Source: Moniliophthora roreri (lineage: Eukaryota; Basidiomycota; Agaricomycetes; Agaricales; Marasmiaceae). From it: a stretch of DNA of 64,000 bases. The translations under genes were made by a program, and so were the position numbers. Below the pieces are notes generated by a model. That model had not been told where the DNA came from. It worked only from the letters and a program-made list of their open reading frames with translations, and made no database searches. Shown here piece by piece: positions 23,024-36,117 of this stretch; within the stretch, counting starts at the first letter, position 1; each line of letters opens with the position of its first letter. The stretch covers positions 248,001 through 312,000 of the forward strand of contig LATX02000219.1 in the NCBI GenBank assembly GCA_001466705.2, written 5' to 3'.

Positions 23024-25070
23024 TCAAGCCCAGGCAATGCGAAGCTTCTTCAACACATCTCCCTGAAATGACTCAGCACCTAATCTATCACATAAGTCGT
23101 TCTTCGTGATAGCGGCGATATCATCTGACAAAGTATCCGACGGTATCTCACACTCCGACTCATCAAAGGCGAATTGCGATTCGTCCTGAGGAGTTGGAAG
23201 GAAGTCGGAGGAGTCTGACGAAGAAGTATCTTTCCGCTGTATCGCCGGCCGGTCAGTTTGTTCCTCTGGTTCCTGTTCAGGTTCTGAGCCCCTGATAATC
23301 TTTTGAGCGATGCAAGTGAGCTCCCGTTTATCCACTTTGCCGTTGCGCGTCATGGGAAAGTCGTCTACGGCAACGTAGCGAGTAGGAACAGCGTAGTATG
23401 GCTGAATCTCTGCCGCAGCCCGTTTAACCAAATCGACGTCAACTGTAGAGGGTGTGACAAAGCCCCAAAGTTCTGACTCGATCAAAAGTGCTACGGCGTT
23501 TGTAACTTCTTTGTGTCTCTGAATACCGAGTCATCAAGACATGATCCCCACTAAAATGGATTGGCCACATACCCGCATAGCAGTACCAACGCCATCCAAC
23601 TCCACTCGGAAGCCTTTCACTTTGACTTGATCGTCCACCCTTCCCATGTGATCCAGCTGTCCATCCTTCCGCCATCGACCAAGATCACCAGTATTGAACA
23701 TCATTCCGCCCTTCACGAAGGGATCTTTCCTCCACCTTTCTGCTGTCCTTTCAGGCAGGTTGAGATACGAGGTGCCTGTACCGATACCTCCTACCCACAT
23801 GCATCCAACCTCTCCGATGGGTAGAGGTTCGGGCTCAGGTGTGTCATAGGAAAGGATGTATACGTTGGTGTTTGGGATGGGCTTGCCAATGGAGAGAGGG
23901 TAACCAGGCGTATGAGGTTGTACGGTGTTGCAGATGGATATCTCTGTAGGGCCACAGCAGTTATTGAAGTTTATGTATTCTGCCCATCGATCTGCGAGAC
24001 CTGTAATGGACGTATTGAGTAAATTGAGAATTTCCTGTTGCTATCAAGACTCACTCTGAGAGCATGGTTCGCCGCCAACGATGACATGCTTGATGTTTGG
24101 ATAGTCCTCAGGGTCATGGCGAGACAAGATACTCGGCGTTGAGATAACAATGTTCACCGTTTTCAGTAGGGCCACCCATTCTTTTGATGTATTGCCTCGC
24201 AGACAGAGGGTCGCGCCATTGTACATGGAACCAAGAATCTCCCATGCCCCCATGTCGAAAGCGATATTCAGGAGCTGAGCCACTCGCATACCAGGTCGCA
24301 TGCCTACATTGCCTGGTGGTCCACTTATCACTGTGCAGAAGCATTTTATAAGAACGACGCGGGATGTGTTTTGCGGAAAGGGACTGACCATTCGATGCAC
24401 CCTCATGCTTGACATCAACACCTTTCGGTTTGCCTGAAAGGGAATAATGACAATGTTCAAAAAAGGATAAGAACAAGCCTAAAGGAATCTTACCGGTCGT
24501 TCCGGAAGTGTAAATGCAGTAAACACCATCACCGGGAGAAGACAAATCCTCCACCTTGTCATGGGATGCATTGGAGAGCTCGTCTTCGTAGATAGCATGT
24601 TCTAGCACTACCGTGGGAACTGCTGCCTCGGCAACTCGATGAGAAAACTCTTCCATAGTGAGGACCATTTTCGGGGACGAATCTTGTAAAACAAATTGAA
24701 GGGTTTCGTCTGTAATGGTCACAGCGTCGAGGGGAACATACTGTCCACCACTTTTCAATACCGCCAGGATTCCGACAACGAAAGGAATGGAACGCCTCGC
24801 AAGGATGCATACCCGTGTGCCAGGGCGGATTCCATTGGCTCGGAGACGGCGAGCTAGTCGGTTAGATTGGCAGTCGAGGAGGGAGTATGTGATAGAGGCG
24901 TTTCTTGACGTGTCTTCTACTGCTATGGCATCCGGTTGCTGGCGGACGTGTCGCTCAAAGGCATGATGAACGATAGGAATCTCTACCTCTCGTGAGGGCC
25001 CGAACCCGAAGCGGTTGAAGAGGGCTCTGTCAACGGGCGACAAATGAGAGAGAGGGGAGGCGGTGGGCAT
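23024..25070 (-). CDS. Stand-alone adenylation-domain (NRPS-like) protein
   Basis: Exons 25070-24494, 24433-24389, 24330-24055, 24000-23573 and 23518-23024 give 606 residues. Adenylate-forming motifs in order: TYSLLDCQSNRLARRLR; VLKSGGQYVPLD (A2); YTSGTTGKPKGV (A3, the TG split by an intron); NIAFDMGAWE (A4); NNCCGPTE (A5); FNTGDLGRW (A7); GRVDDQVKVKGFRVEL (A8); NGKVDKREL (A10, with the catalytic lysine). The protein then ends in an acidic serine-rich tail with no phosphopantetheine-carrier motif, no reductase and no condensation domain. It should activate a carboxylic or amino acid as its adenylate; the acceptor must be another protein or CoA. In-frame coding-like sequence continues upstream to an acceptor at about 25150 (IHQNGHDNYVAILWTSPP), so a further 5' exon is possible. 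Confidence 0.83.
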
Positions 25071-26148
25071 GTCGGTCGGGGGAGAAGTCCAAAGAATGGC
25101 CACATAGTTATCATGGCCGTTTTGATGGATTTCGGAGACTAAAGTGTGCCTGAGATAAAAGATGCATCAGCCGATGTATGTAAGGTCGGTTGCTTTGGAA
25201 GTTTGTGAATTATAGCTGTATATTGCGGTGGCCCCCGTCATCAACTTGTTAGTATCTGCCGGGAACCTGGAATGACCTGAAATGAGATCGGCATTCGCGG
25301 CAGGATGAGGCAGATTTCTGTGTTAGGTCGGCTCTGTTGCGAACGAAAAGAGTTTCAAGTTGAAGGCCTGGAACATGGACATTTCTGATATTGATACACT
25401 GACACCGGCTGGCTTCGGAAGAATTTCACTGACATCCTGAACTGTCAGAAGGGATGAAGGTCAAATCGGAGAGGCTATGTACCTACCGCGTTATCTGGAC
25501 GCGCCAAGAACAAGTTGCAATCACTGTTACAGCGTCAGTCATAATCCGTCAAAGTTCAAAGGTACATGCTCGTCCGCGTTGGTTTCTGAGCATGGGAGAT
25601 GGGAATTGAGACCCCTTCCAGGTCCAGTTCCCACGCACCACTGGTGATGTGAGAGATTATTTTTCGTACAGGTAGTATGGACGGTTTCCAGGTGGACGGC
25701 ATTTTAGCCACAAGTTACGCACATCATGCAAGCCCGGGTGCTGACTCAAAGACTACTCACGATAAAAGGTACGTGAATACGTCACTGGAAGCCGCAAAAC
25801 CAGTTACAGCGGTTCAAGGGAGAAAGAGAGGGAACTGCAGGAGTAGTACCGTTTGTACCTCCAGTATGTATCTCGGATCTGATGTCGGCATGTCACAGAG
25901 CCATGTGCTTGCCAACATACAGCCATCTCGGCGACAATCATTTCTGTGTCAACTCGACGCTATTTTTATCTTGTTCACCTCAAAATCACCGCTTGACGGA
26001 TGGGTCCTGGAATCTGGACATGCCAGCGGCAGTGGCGAATCCAAGCCGTAAAAAGAATCACTCACTGCGCTTTTTCATCTCTTCTCCTCAATGCACCTGT
26101 AGCTTCTCCTTTTCCTTCTACCTTCATATTCCCTCCGGTCCCTCAACA
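25071..26148. other. Divergent intergenic region
   Basis: About 1.08 kb between the adenylation gene and the GT15 gene. Positions 25071-25150 may be coding as an extension of the adenylation gene, entered by a TATCTCAG acceptor, but I could not find a phase-consistent upstream exon. The rest shows only short unsupported frames. Pyrimidine-rich sequence lies at 26080-26140, just before the GT15 ATG. Confidence 0.5.
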
Positions 26149-27600
26149 ATGACCGTATCTCGCGCCAGGCTGGCGCTCTTCATAGCAATTTTCATTGCAT
26201 GCCTCGTCATCTTCTTTCCCGCCGGCTCATTGCATGAAACGTACCAAACCTACCTTTTGTCATCTCCTAGCTCGGGGAGGCCAAACGCTGTCATATTCAT
26301 GCTTGTTCCCCCTTCTCGACTTCAACAAGCAATACTTGCGCTTCTCAGCGTAGAGAATCGTTTCAACCGTCGTCTCAAATACCCATATGTCTTGTTCATG
26401 TCCAAAGACGAGTTAACTACCGTTTCAGATGATGTAAAAGCTAAAATCAGCTGGATTACGGAGGGAAGGGCAGAGTTTGGTGACTAATACCCTTCTCGTT
26501 GTTTGGGTTGCATTGTAGCTGACATTTTTTTCACCTGCAGCCGCCGTAACGGAGGAATCATGGGAGATACCAGAATTTTACGATCAGAGGCTCGTTGACG
26601 CGTCTATGCACGACATTGGGTGTGTGCCTCATGATGCATTTCATTTCGTTCCTCTATTGATTGTATTCACAGCTTCTCCAAAGGCTACCGTCAAATGTGC
26701 CGATTTTACTCGGGCTTCTTCTGGCGCAATCCTGCTGTGACAAAATACGAATGGTTATGGCGACTTGACACTGACATTGAATTTCATTGCGACATTGTCA
26801 GTCCCTTCATTTCCCCCTTCCATCCCACTCAACTGATAGCGCTTGTTACAGCCATACGATCCTGTTCAGCGCATGATAGATGCCAACGCCTTATACGGTG
26901 AAGCGATCCAACCATCTGTTTGACATGTATCTGATACCCGAGTTATATACAGGTTTCATTCAGATTTCCCCAGATGCAGACTGGGTACAACCTTCACTTG
27001 CATCAAACGTTTCAGCGTTCCTTCGGTCCCACTCAGACCTCGTTCATTCGCATCAGTCCCATCCTAATATGGGTTTTACGTGGAGAGGAAGAGAGGGCAT
27101 CGAAAATGCGATGAACGGGGTAGGAGGCAACGACGATTGGACGAGAATGTGCATGTATGTGAGTAGCAAGTCTTGCACTTTATTGACCATCTTTTTTTCC
27201 GGTGTCTAAACAGTCATGGATAGAACAACTTTGAGATATCCCATCGGACTATCTGGGAGTCGAGACTATACACGACATTCTTTGAATACCTAGATAGAGC
27301 CGGAGGCTTCTTTTACGAAAGATGGTCCGACTCACCGATACACTCATTTGGAGTCGCAATGTCCCTTCGGAAAGATCAAGTCATGCAATTTCGTGATATG
27401 GGTTATCAGCATCAAGGATGGGGTTATGAATGCCCGGCGCACTTGGATCGTTGTACGTGTGTCAAGGAAGGTGACATCGCTAGTAAGTTGCCGCGTTTCT
27501 TGTGCATCGTGTACTTTTAACGACTCCATTAGACTTCCATGACAACGCGGAAGCGTGGTTCAATGCAACTGATTATGATACTCAAATACTAAAACCTTGA
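26149..27600 (+). CDS. GT15 alpha-1,2-mannosyltransferase (Kre2/Ktr family)
   Basis: Exons 26149-26479, 26541-26619, 26673-26796, 26852-26897, 26953-27158, 27224-27482 and 27533-27600 give 370 residues, near the short end of the family. It is a type II Golgi membrane enzyme moving mannose from GDP-mannose to N- or O-glycans. Seen: a signal anchor at residues 8-25 (ALFIAIFIACLVIFFPAG), PYVLFMSKDEL, GFSKGYRQMCRFYSGFFW, EWLWRLDTDIEFHCDI (the metal-binding acidic motif), YGFIQISPDADW, GGFFYERWSDSPIHSFGVA and the cysteine cluster near YECPAHLDRCTC. The intron before NNFEIS uses the acceptor at 27223, not the nearer CAG at 27213. Confidence 0.92.
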
Positions 27601-27810
27601 TTTGGTGTAGGCCTTCAGCATCTGTAAAAGTGTAGATCTGTACATCACACTGGGACTGTGAAATATCGCAATAAGAGTGGACTTTGGAGCATCATTGACT
27701 CAAAATCCGGGGATGGGCTCGATTAATGCTATATAGGGTACGATATGCTGTGTGATTGTCCATGAAAGAGAAAAGAAGGAAATCAGTCATAAATAGGCAA
27801 AGGGAGTAAC

Positions 27811-30800
27811 CTAAGACGCAACGAGGTTAGTGTGAGCGTCGTCAGTGCATAGGAATTTCGTTGCCCACCTATCCGCATTGAACAAAAAGTTGTTGACAAT
27901 GTCTTCTCCCTCCAAAAACCGAGTGGGATAGAGTACTTTGGAGCGCGTTAGTGGGGAAAAAATGGAGAGATTTTCAAATGTTAAACTCACCCAAATGACC
28001 ATTCAGCTCGTGCAAGAGCTTCTCCATCTCATCACGCTCCCATCGTTCAAACGGCTCGACACCTTTGGCAGGCCGGCGAGTCTTGGGTTCCTTTTCTTGA
28101 GAAGACTGTCCAAGTTGCTCCTCACTCTTGGTGTTTTCAGAGTCGTCGGCATGCTCGTCATGTTCAGCTTCGTGACCTTCAAGAGGTACGCCTTCATCAC
28201 CCGTCTCCGAAGGCACCCGAGCGACAGCCTCAGGCGTAGAACTATCTCTAGGCTGTACAGGGTTGAGTAAATACCCTCTGTATCATAGAAGGTAACCCAC
28301 AGATTTATTCATACGCTCATGATGCACGACAAATTCTTTATACTGCTTCCAGGTTGTGACGAGATCATCAGGAATGGCATGGAAAACTTTTCGGAATATT
28401 TCCGTCTACCGTGAAGTATTCAGTACTAGTGTTTTGGTAGAATAAATGAAACGTACGTTGTACACAGCCGACGCGACCCAAACGTTCTTCCAAAAGGCGT
28501 CGCAGACAGGATCCGCAAAGCCGTTGGGATCTACGCGAGGTCTCGGTGTAGGCACAGTCCATACTTTATTTCCCATTTTGCTGGCGAGATGGCGCCTCAA
28601 GGTATCTCTGGCACCAGGAGCTGCGCGTTCCTGTTCATCGGCATCGTTGACTCCAGTTTGCGTTGGCTCGTTGACAGCTTGCGGCGAATTTGTTGCGTCT
28701 GCTGGTGCACCATACAATTCTCCATCCACCTTGGCTTGCTGATCTTGCTCGCCAGAAGCTTCTTCAGGGTGATGAGCAGCTGCAGAACCATTGGATTCAA
28801 CTTGATCGGGAGGTGGCCGATGTTCAGCCACAGTCTTCTCTTCAAGAGTGGGCACCATCGAGCTGGCAAATCCAGGCTCTTCTCTGCCATCGCGAGTGAA
28901 TGTTGTCCTCTCATTTTCGAGGATTGCATCAGTGACCTTCTGATTACCGTCAGACATGCCGATCTTCTCCAATGCGCTGTTCTTCTTGTCAGAGCCAGCT
29001 TCACCAGTAGCATGGACAACTGCAATAAATGTAAACAGAGCTCACAATAAGTTCTGTCACACACACCTTGAGTAACAGCATCCTTTCCAGCATGGATCAT
29101 CCTCCTTGTGGATGTTCTTTCAGATGAATCTGCAACCTTTGTGATACCACTTTCTTGTCCATATTGCTGCTCGGCATCCGGGTCCCAAGTTTGCTGTTCA
29201 TGCTCGGGCTTCACCGGTGCATGACTCATCAAATCTTCTTCGTAAATCGCATCGACGTCGATACCAAGGTGCTCACGCATGAGACGCACGCGTAGAGTGT
29301 GTGCAAATCGTCCAACTTTGAATGGCTTGCCAGCCATGGTGCTTTTTTGGCATAAATTTAGCGGCGGAGAGCGCTCGATACATCGATAACTCACCAGTCC
29401 ATCATATCAGTGTCTCGAATTATGGCTGCAATTTCCGAGTCCCGGTCGCCGCGTTGTGATCGTTCATTGATGTTGGCACTTCCTATGATTGCAAGGCGAT
29501 CATCAACAATGCATACTTTTCCGTGAATATAGACCTGTAATTGTTGAGAAATAGCAACCAGCTGCCAGCACCGTTGCCAATCATACCTGTTCAGTCGTGA
29601 GGATGTCACCCCGGAGCTTGCCCCAGTTGCGAAGACAGAACACAGTGATGTAATCGTCGGGCTATTATGAATTGAGTGCTAGATTCTAGTGAATGTGGAA
29701 GTACGCTTACATCGATGCCTTCCCTCCTTAAACGTGCAAATATGGAATTGGGGCCTCGGGCGATGGTTCGGTTTTGGCATTCCAGGATAATACGCACCTT
29801 TGATCCATATTAGCGTACAGAAGACGGGAAAATTGTTGAAACTCACCGCACTGGCGTCACCATGGTCCACTGGAAAAGAAAATCCTGGCAGCAACGGGAT
29901 AAGTATGCAACACTTCCATGGCGTTCCGTCGCGATACGCTCGAATGATTCGGTGTACAAGCGCATCGCCGATCTTATTCTCAATTTTCACGTCATTGATG
30001 ACCGTTCTAAGAAATGGCGTTAGGGAGGAGAAAGGTGACCCGGCGAAACTGGACGTACGAAGTAATGAAGAACTGATTTTCGATGTATACAAAGTGTTCG
30101 GACATTTGGATTGCTGTATTGGTTGGATCAATGATGACTTCGGTGTTATATAAAAAAGGTACCTTTCAAGTAGGCATTTTGAATGGAATGCTCGACCCTC
30201 ATTGGGGTTCCTAATGACCAGGGGCCGGCAGAACGACATATCTGCATTTCGCAAGTCCCAGTAAGCCCCATTTCAGTCAGTTCTCCGGGCCTGAATTCCG
30301 GTGGCGGCATCAGAAATGGCATGACTCTTTTATGGTTCTGTAAAAAGACTTCAACGAAATCATTGTCATGTATCTCTAAAATCATTCGCACCTTGATCCT
30401 CAAAAGATAATTCCATCTGCTCATGGTTGAGTGACATTAAAAACTTGTCGTGTGGAAATGACTAACCGTTGTACAAAATGGCGAGCTAAATCCCGAGCTG
30501 GCTGGCCCACGATCTGCATGGCAACATCATGCCTGTGAACACGTTCAGTGTCAGAACATAATCAGTCATGAAGGGTACTCACCATGGCATACGAGGTACT
30601 TTAGTTCGATCATACATGTCCTCATCTGGTTTGTTGAGGGTAAAGAAGTCCGAGATCCGGGGATTACTATAGTCCTTCCCTATTTGACGCGTCAGACCTG
30701 GGTATTCGTTCCGTATATAAAGAACCTACCGGGCCAAATCTGTGATTGGCCATCTGGATCATCGATGAGAGCATGCTGAGGTGTATCCCATCTGCGACGA

Positions 30801-33722
30801 ACTCAGTGACCTGACTTGTTCCGGGTGAAGCTACTTACCTTCCGAAACACAGATCGAGGCCTCCCATGAATGCGATGGCATGGTCAATGACACATAGTTT
30901 TTCGTGCTTTACAGGATATATTGTTGAGCCTCGTGAGTCTTGCAAAGAGACGAACCAACACCTACGTGCGCCCAATAGAACGTTCCAGTTTGGAAGTGGG
31001 AGGGCGACCTCTGTACAAAGATATTGGGATGCAGTGATGTCATCCGTTGCTTTGTATAGCTGAGGTTAGGTTAGTGGAGGATCGAGTTAGAAGGAACTTG
31101 ATACTGACTTGCTATCTGTTGGCGTCGTTCGACTTGATACTTCCTGACTGCATGATGATTAGTAGCGCCCATATACGGCAGCATCATGCGTACGTACTAC
31201 ACAATAATGAAGATCTTCACACCCTCTTTGGCTTTGCGTTCCAACAAGTGATCAATACGGTACCGTTCCTTGTTGGGGCGCCGCAATTGGAGTTCTAGGG
31301 AAGGATGTTCAGAGAAACAGTATTGCGAGCTTAGTGAGGATCTCACCCGGTGACAGCCACCAGTCATGGATGTAGATAGTCTCACGGGCGAGTGAAAGTG
31401 CCCGAGATAGATTCCAGAAGTAGTCTCGCTATAAATTAGTCGTCAGCCACCTCATATCATGTAACAAAGAACTTGTCACTCACGCCATCGACCAACCACT
31501 GAGCAGCAACATTTAGTCGAATGGGAGCAAAACTATCAAAACGATTACTGCCAGTCCAATGAGAAGTTGCCGCTGCCTTCTCCAATGCTGTAATCCATTG
31601 CAGCATTTGCCTCTGGAGAAGAATGTCAGTGTGTCTAACAGCGGTGACAAGGTGCGATTCTGTACTTCATTCTTGGCATACAATTTCAATCGCATCTGGG
31701 AATTTGAGACGAAGAATGTATGCTTCGAGACCTCATTCGCATTTGCTTTCTTCTTCTTCTTGTCGGCCCATGGATGCGCCTCATCATGGTCATCCTGTCC
31801 GTCAGCTCTGCCCTCAAGTGGGTTGACGTTGGTTGACGGGTCAAGCATCGGTGTTGGAGGCCTCGAAGACAAGGAAGAATTGGATGAGCCCGAGTCTGAG
31901 GCATCGTCGTTAATGCGATCGTCAGGTACAGTCTGGGCTCGGGAGTGGCCGTCACTACGACGAAGAGCTGCAGCAATTCGGCCCTTGATAGAACCCATGA
32001 GGGACATGTGTTCTGTGTCAGAATGGACATCGTGTTTGGCCTTTCCTTCCTCGTTCATGCTTATAACTTGCTTTTCGTGATGACCAGAATCTGGATGCAA
32101 AAGGTTTAGACCCTGACGGTAGTACCGCCTTGGGCGCTCAATGGTGAAGTCAGAGTCGAGGAGGAATACATCCCAGACAGTTAACTGGAAGCGCTAGTGA
32201 GCAGCTTGAGGAAAGGATGAAACCTTATCACATACCTCGCCAGGTTCTTGCATGACAACAAGATAGCTTTCTCTAACAGCACACCACCTTGCCTCCCTCT
32301 TGGCCTTCCAACTCAAGCCTTTGCGGCCGAACCCACCACCCTTGTTATCTGCAGCTTCTATTTGCAAAAAGCCTGCCTTATATTGGGCTCCTCCAGTGTG
32401 TGCATGTGCGATAGACAATGCACTTATTTCGAGGAAACCTGCAAGACGATTGGCTGTCGGGTGGAACATCACGACTCGAATGAGATCAAGCAGATAGTTC
32501 TCGAGCGCCTCCCTCTGTAGGCGAGCAAAGTCTGCATGGCCAACTTCCGTTCCCTTTTCTCGCCCTTCCTTTATGAGGAATTTGAAGTAGGGTAAACCTG
32601 GAAGGTTTCATATTAGCGACTTTAGATGTTGGAAATAAAGAATGATCACGCACTGGTTTTTGGAAACTCGGGTAGATCCTGTACATTTCGATTGTACGCG
32701 TTTGAGACCGCGTAATGGGCATGCAACGACACGAAATCTCGAAGCTGCCTGTACACAACCCAACGCGCGGCACCATTTGCATATTCGCATTCAATCCGGA
32801 ACACGGATTTGTGACCTTGCAATGGGTGCAGACTGTCACTTACGCGGATTCGAAGTCTGTGCAACAGAATAGGTATCCTACGATGCCCCTTTTCGTCACG
32901 CTCGAACCATAAGCGCAGCATGAGGGTGGACAAACCACCAGCGATGAGTTCGTCGGTAATGTTAACAGCATGTGAAGTGACAGCAGACGGACCACGAGGT
33001 TCCTTGTTCTGGCTGGCAACCTGGGGAATGAGTGAACGGAGCCGACTCCATTTCGCCTTGGAGGTCTTTTGGTGTTCCGATGAGGGTGATTGCGGTTCAG
33101 ACTGAGCGCGCTTCAGTGGTGGATGTTTGTCGTCCAGAATGTCATTAGCATTTGACGACTCTCCCGCTGGCACTGCGTCACCGCCCAACTCCATACTAGG
33201 CTTCTCTTCATTCGGCGAGTCATGGAACCATTTCATAGGATTCCAGGCTTCATCCAAAAAACGACTTTCTCGCTTCTTCCCCTTCTTGTCGCTTGGCGTG
33301 CCAGAGGTACTATCGAACGCTCCTCGAAAGTACGATCCTTGTGTGAAGTCGCCATCTTCTGCTGTGCTGTAGTCCTGGAAATCGCCACCATTGGGTTCGT
33401 TCTTGCTGTTACTCCGCGAATTTACCGGAGAGTTTGGATGAGAATACACGAAGGAAAAGGATCGTGGAGGACCGGTCCTCATGGACGGTGTAGACGGTAA
33501 AGATTTAAAGTGAGAGTTTCGAGGCAAGTCCAATTTGGTCAGTTCTGGTATATGTTTCTGAGATGATGTCGCTGGAAGAACACCATTCAATTCTGTGGGC
33601 GTGGCATCACCGTTGGTTTCGATTGCTTGTCCGTCTTGGCTGGCATTATTACGAGTCGCCGACTCATAAGTTTTGCCGCTAGCCGCTTGTCCGACAACTT
33701 CAGCCAAGTCAAGAGCTGGCAT
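27811..33722 (-). CDS. PLD1: Phospholipase D1, PX-PH type
   Basis: About 24 exons make a protein of about 1,575 residues. The enzyme cuts phosphatidylcholine to phosphatidic acid and choline on cell membranes and is controlled by phosphoinositides. Order: a 250-residue serine/acidic N-terminus; a PX domain at about 265-390 ([20 protein letters not shown]); a PH region with an acidic insert to about 690 (WLVDGRDYFWNL ends it); the first HKD motif [16 protein letters not shown] at about 800; and the second [23 protein letters not shown] at about 1090. Both HxKxxxxD sets are complete, so activity is expected. A 350-residue acidic, low-complexity stretch separates the catalytic half from a final block ([20 protein letters not shown]). 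Main junctions used: 32654/32597, 32236/32184, 31666/31612, 31484/31428, 31347/31294. It is in tandem with the FAD gene upstream. Confidence 0.93.
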
Positions 33723-33990
33723 ATCTGGTGATTGGAGTTGAGGGCGCGATGGGGAGGTTTACAAGTGCATAGGTAATGGGGATCAGAGTTAAATTGCTTT
33801 AACTACTACTCGCTTTGACGTCACATTTTCAGGAACTCTACATTGGCAACACGCAGCAGAGTTGGCGTTAATTCTCCAGTTCAACTCCAGCTCTTCGTCA
33901 TGTACCTACGACCGAACATTTTTACATACAATACAGGTGTGGGCGTGGAGTTCTGCATTCATCCCAGGAGGCAAACCATCTGCTCTCGAC

Positions 33991-35632
33991 TCATGATCTA
34001 GTACCTCCTCTCTTGGCAGCCCCAAGTCCCGCTTTTCTCCCAAAAACTGCTCCCGCAGTCAGCCCACTACCACCGGGATAGTTTGTATGGAAAAGCCCTC
34101 CAACCATCTCACCAGTGCAATACAGGCCTTCGATGGTCTGGCTGCAAGAATCAGAAACAACCCCAGCAGTTGCGGGATCTATTGCCAGTCCGCCAAATGT
34201 GAACGTGATTCCGCAAGTGACTTTAACCGCCATGAACGGAGCACGATCCAGTGGCAGCGCCCAATTAGACTTTGGAGGCGCCAAGGACATAGTTGACATG
34301 CCGTCCTTAATCGCGGGATCAAACCGCAAGCCAGGATGTTCGGCTCTATGAAGGTTAACTGCTTCGTTGAACTTGGTCACGGTGTCCAAGAGTTGCGCTT
34401 TACTTTCTAGTCCTTTTTCGGCAAGCTTGTCCGCCAGGCCCTCAAGAGTATCAGCAAGAATCTTCTCTGTTACACCATCTCCGTATTCTTCCTTCCGAAG
34501 GGTGCCTATCACCTTGGAATCCCATATTTGAAAAGCGACACCTTCGGGTTGTTGCAGAATTGCACGTCCAAATTTAGCGTAAGTATAATTGCGGAAATCC
34601 TCTCCTTCGTCGACGAACCGGTTTCCTTTGACATTGATCATAAGCCCTAGAGGATAGCCGGATTTCGTGTACTGATTGGTAAGAGTTCGCTCTCCTGCGT
34701 CTGATGGCGCTCCGGCGTCCCAACAGGTACTATGGCATCCAGACCAGTCACCGGTCAATTTCGCCCCGACCCCTCGTGCGATCAAGAAGCCATCACCTGT
34801 ATTATATGGCGTCCCTCGAACCTAATGAGAATCAGTTGCGATCACTGTACGGTAGTCGCAATCCCACTTGCCTTTGCCCTCTGCCACTCCTCTCCTAGAT
34901 GTTGTGCTCTAAGCTGTGAACTTGATTCATATCCACCAGCAGCTAGGACGACCGCGTCACACTCGAAGAGCGTATCGACACCGTCCTTCCGTACCACAAG
35001 ACCCTTCACAATTTTCTCTTCCACGATCAGTCTGATAGCTGGCGTGTTGAACCAGACCCGCACTCCCGCCTTCTTCAACGCCTTCTGATGGGCAGCAATC
35101 AATCCCTTACCGCCATCTTCAACACTGAGTGCAAGGCCTCCCCAAAATTTCTGCCTGCCATCAACTTCATACGCCTGTCGATGGAACGAAAATATGAATG
35201 GAATGCCGACATGGCTTGCCAGCCATCCTATGGCATCCCGCGAGCCATTGACTACCGCATCGACCAACGGTCCATCAGACTGTCCACCGCCGAGACGCAT
35301 AATGTCTGATTTGAACTCGTCTGCTGTGTATGGCTCCATATCTATCTTGTCAGCCTGCTCGGGCGTCACGTTCTTAACGATAGGTAGGAGATCTTGGAGT
35401 CCACCGTGGACTGTGCGATGAGCACCAGCAGTAAAGTAGCCGTTACCACCAACCCATTCAGGAGGGCATTTGTCGACGATAAGAACTGCGTCATGAGTAC
35501 AGTAGGTAGACATCCATTACGATTACGCAAGGGACGTCTGAACGTACCTTCTTTACATCCATTCTCTACTGCAGAAAGTGCAGCACAACTCCCAGCATGC
35601 CCAGAACCGACTACAATGCAATCGAAACGCAT
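33991..35632 (-). CDS. FAD-dependent oxidoreductase, fumarate-reductase/TcuA type
   Basis: Exons 35632-35548, 35485-34872 and 34821-33991 give 509 residues. The N-terminus has the FAD dinucleotide fold (DCIVVGSGHAGSCAALSA), then GGNGYFTAGAHR, VVLAAGGYE in the middle and GLYCTGEMVGGLFHTNYPGG plus SGLTAGAVFGRKAG at the end, as in the FAD_binding_2 family (fumarate reductase flavoproteins, 3-ketosteroid dehydrogenases, tricarballylate dehydrogenase). It should oxidise or reduce a small carboxylate or ketone in the cytosol; no targeting signal is seen. The intron at 34871-34822 appears to use a GC donor (AAG|GCAAGT), the only junction there that keeps frame. It is divergent from the receiver-like gene. 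Confidence 0.87.
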
Positions 35633-36117
35633 TTTTCAGAGAGGGTGATGGTCGGAGGTGCAAGTCCGATTCGTGAGTCGAGTCATCATTCGTGGTTCGT
35701 GACTATTCGTCAACGAAAATCCCTTTCGGAGTTCTCGTGACCTGTGTATGTTGTCCATAAGAAGGATTGGCGGCCAGGGAGCATCCATTCAAGTTTGAAC
35801 CATTGACGGTGGTGGTTACAAGCAAAGGGAAACTGGCGCCAAGCGAATCCCAATTTCTTCTTTAAATCCGACTGACCACCAACCACCCAGCAATACAGTT
35901 TGCGAGGCCTATATTATTCACCACGGTTTTGGATTCTCTTCACCCTCCTCTAGCGCAGAAGGAAAAACATAAGGATGTTGGAGACTTTCGGTCGACATCA
36001 AGAGTCAAGACTGGTGGACCAAACTCAAGTGACTTCAATTCAAGCTCTTCCCTGAACACTCATACGACGCGATAAACCCACTTTCATTTCTCCTCAGCCA
36101 GACTTCTTTGCCTAGAA
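35633..36117. promoter_or_regulatory. Divergent intergenic promoter region
   Basis: The 485 bp between the FAD enzyme and the receiver-like protein must carry both promoters. It includes several CAAT-type strings and a cttctcctc-like tract near 36085, but no site can be assigned with confidence. Confidence 0.5.

Noticed and set aside
26880..27223. Possible frameshifts in the GT15 gene (stop after YGEAIQPSV, odd MCMYVSS)
   Set aside because: A GTGAAG donor at 26898 and the TAG acceptor at 27223 remove both, leaving an intact family reading.
28446..29050. Several + strand ORFs opposite PLD1
   Set aside because: Shadows of the acidic low-complexity coding region on the other strand.
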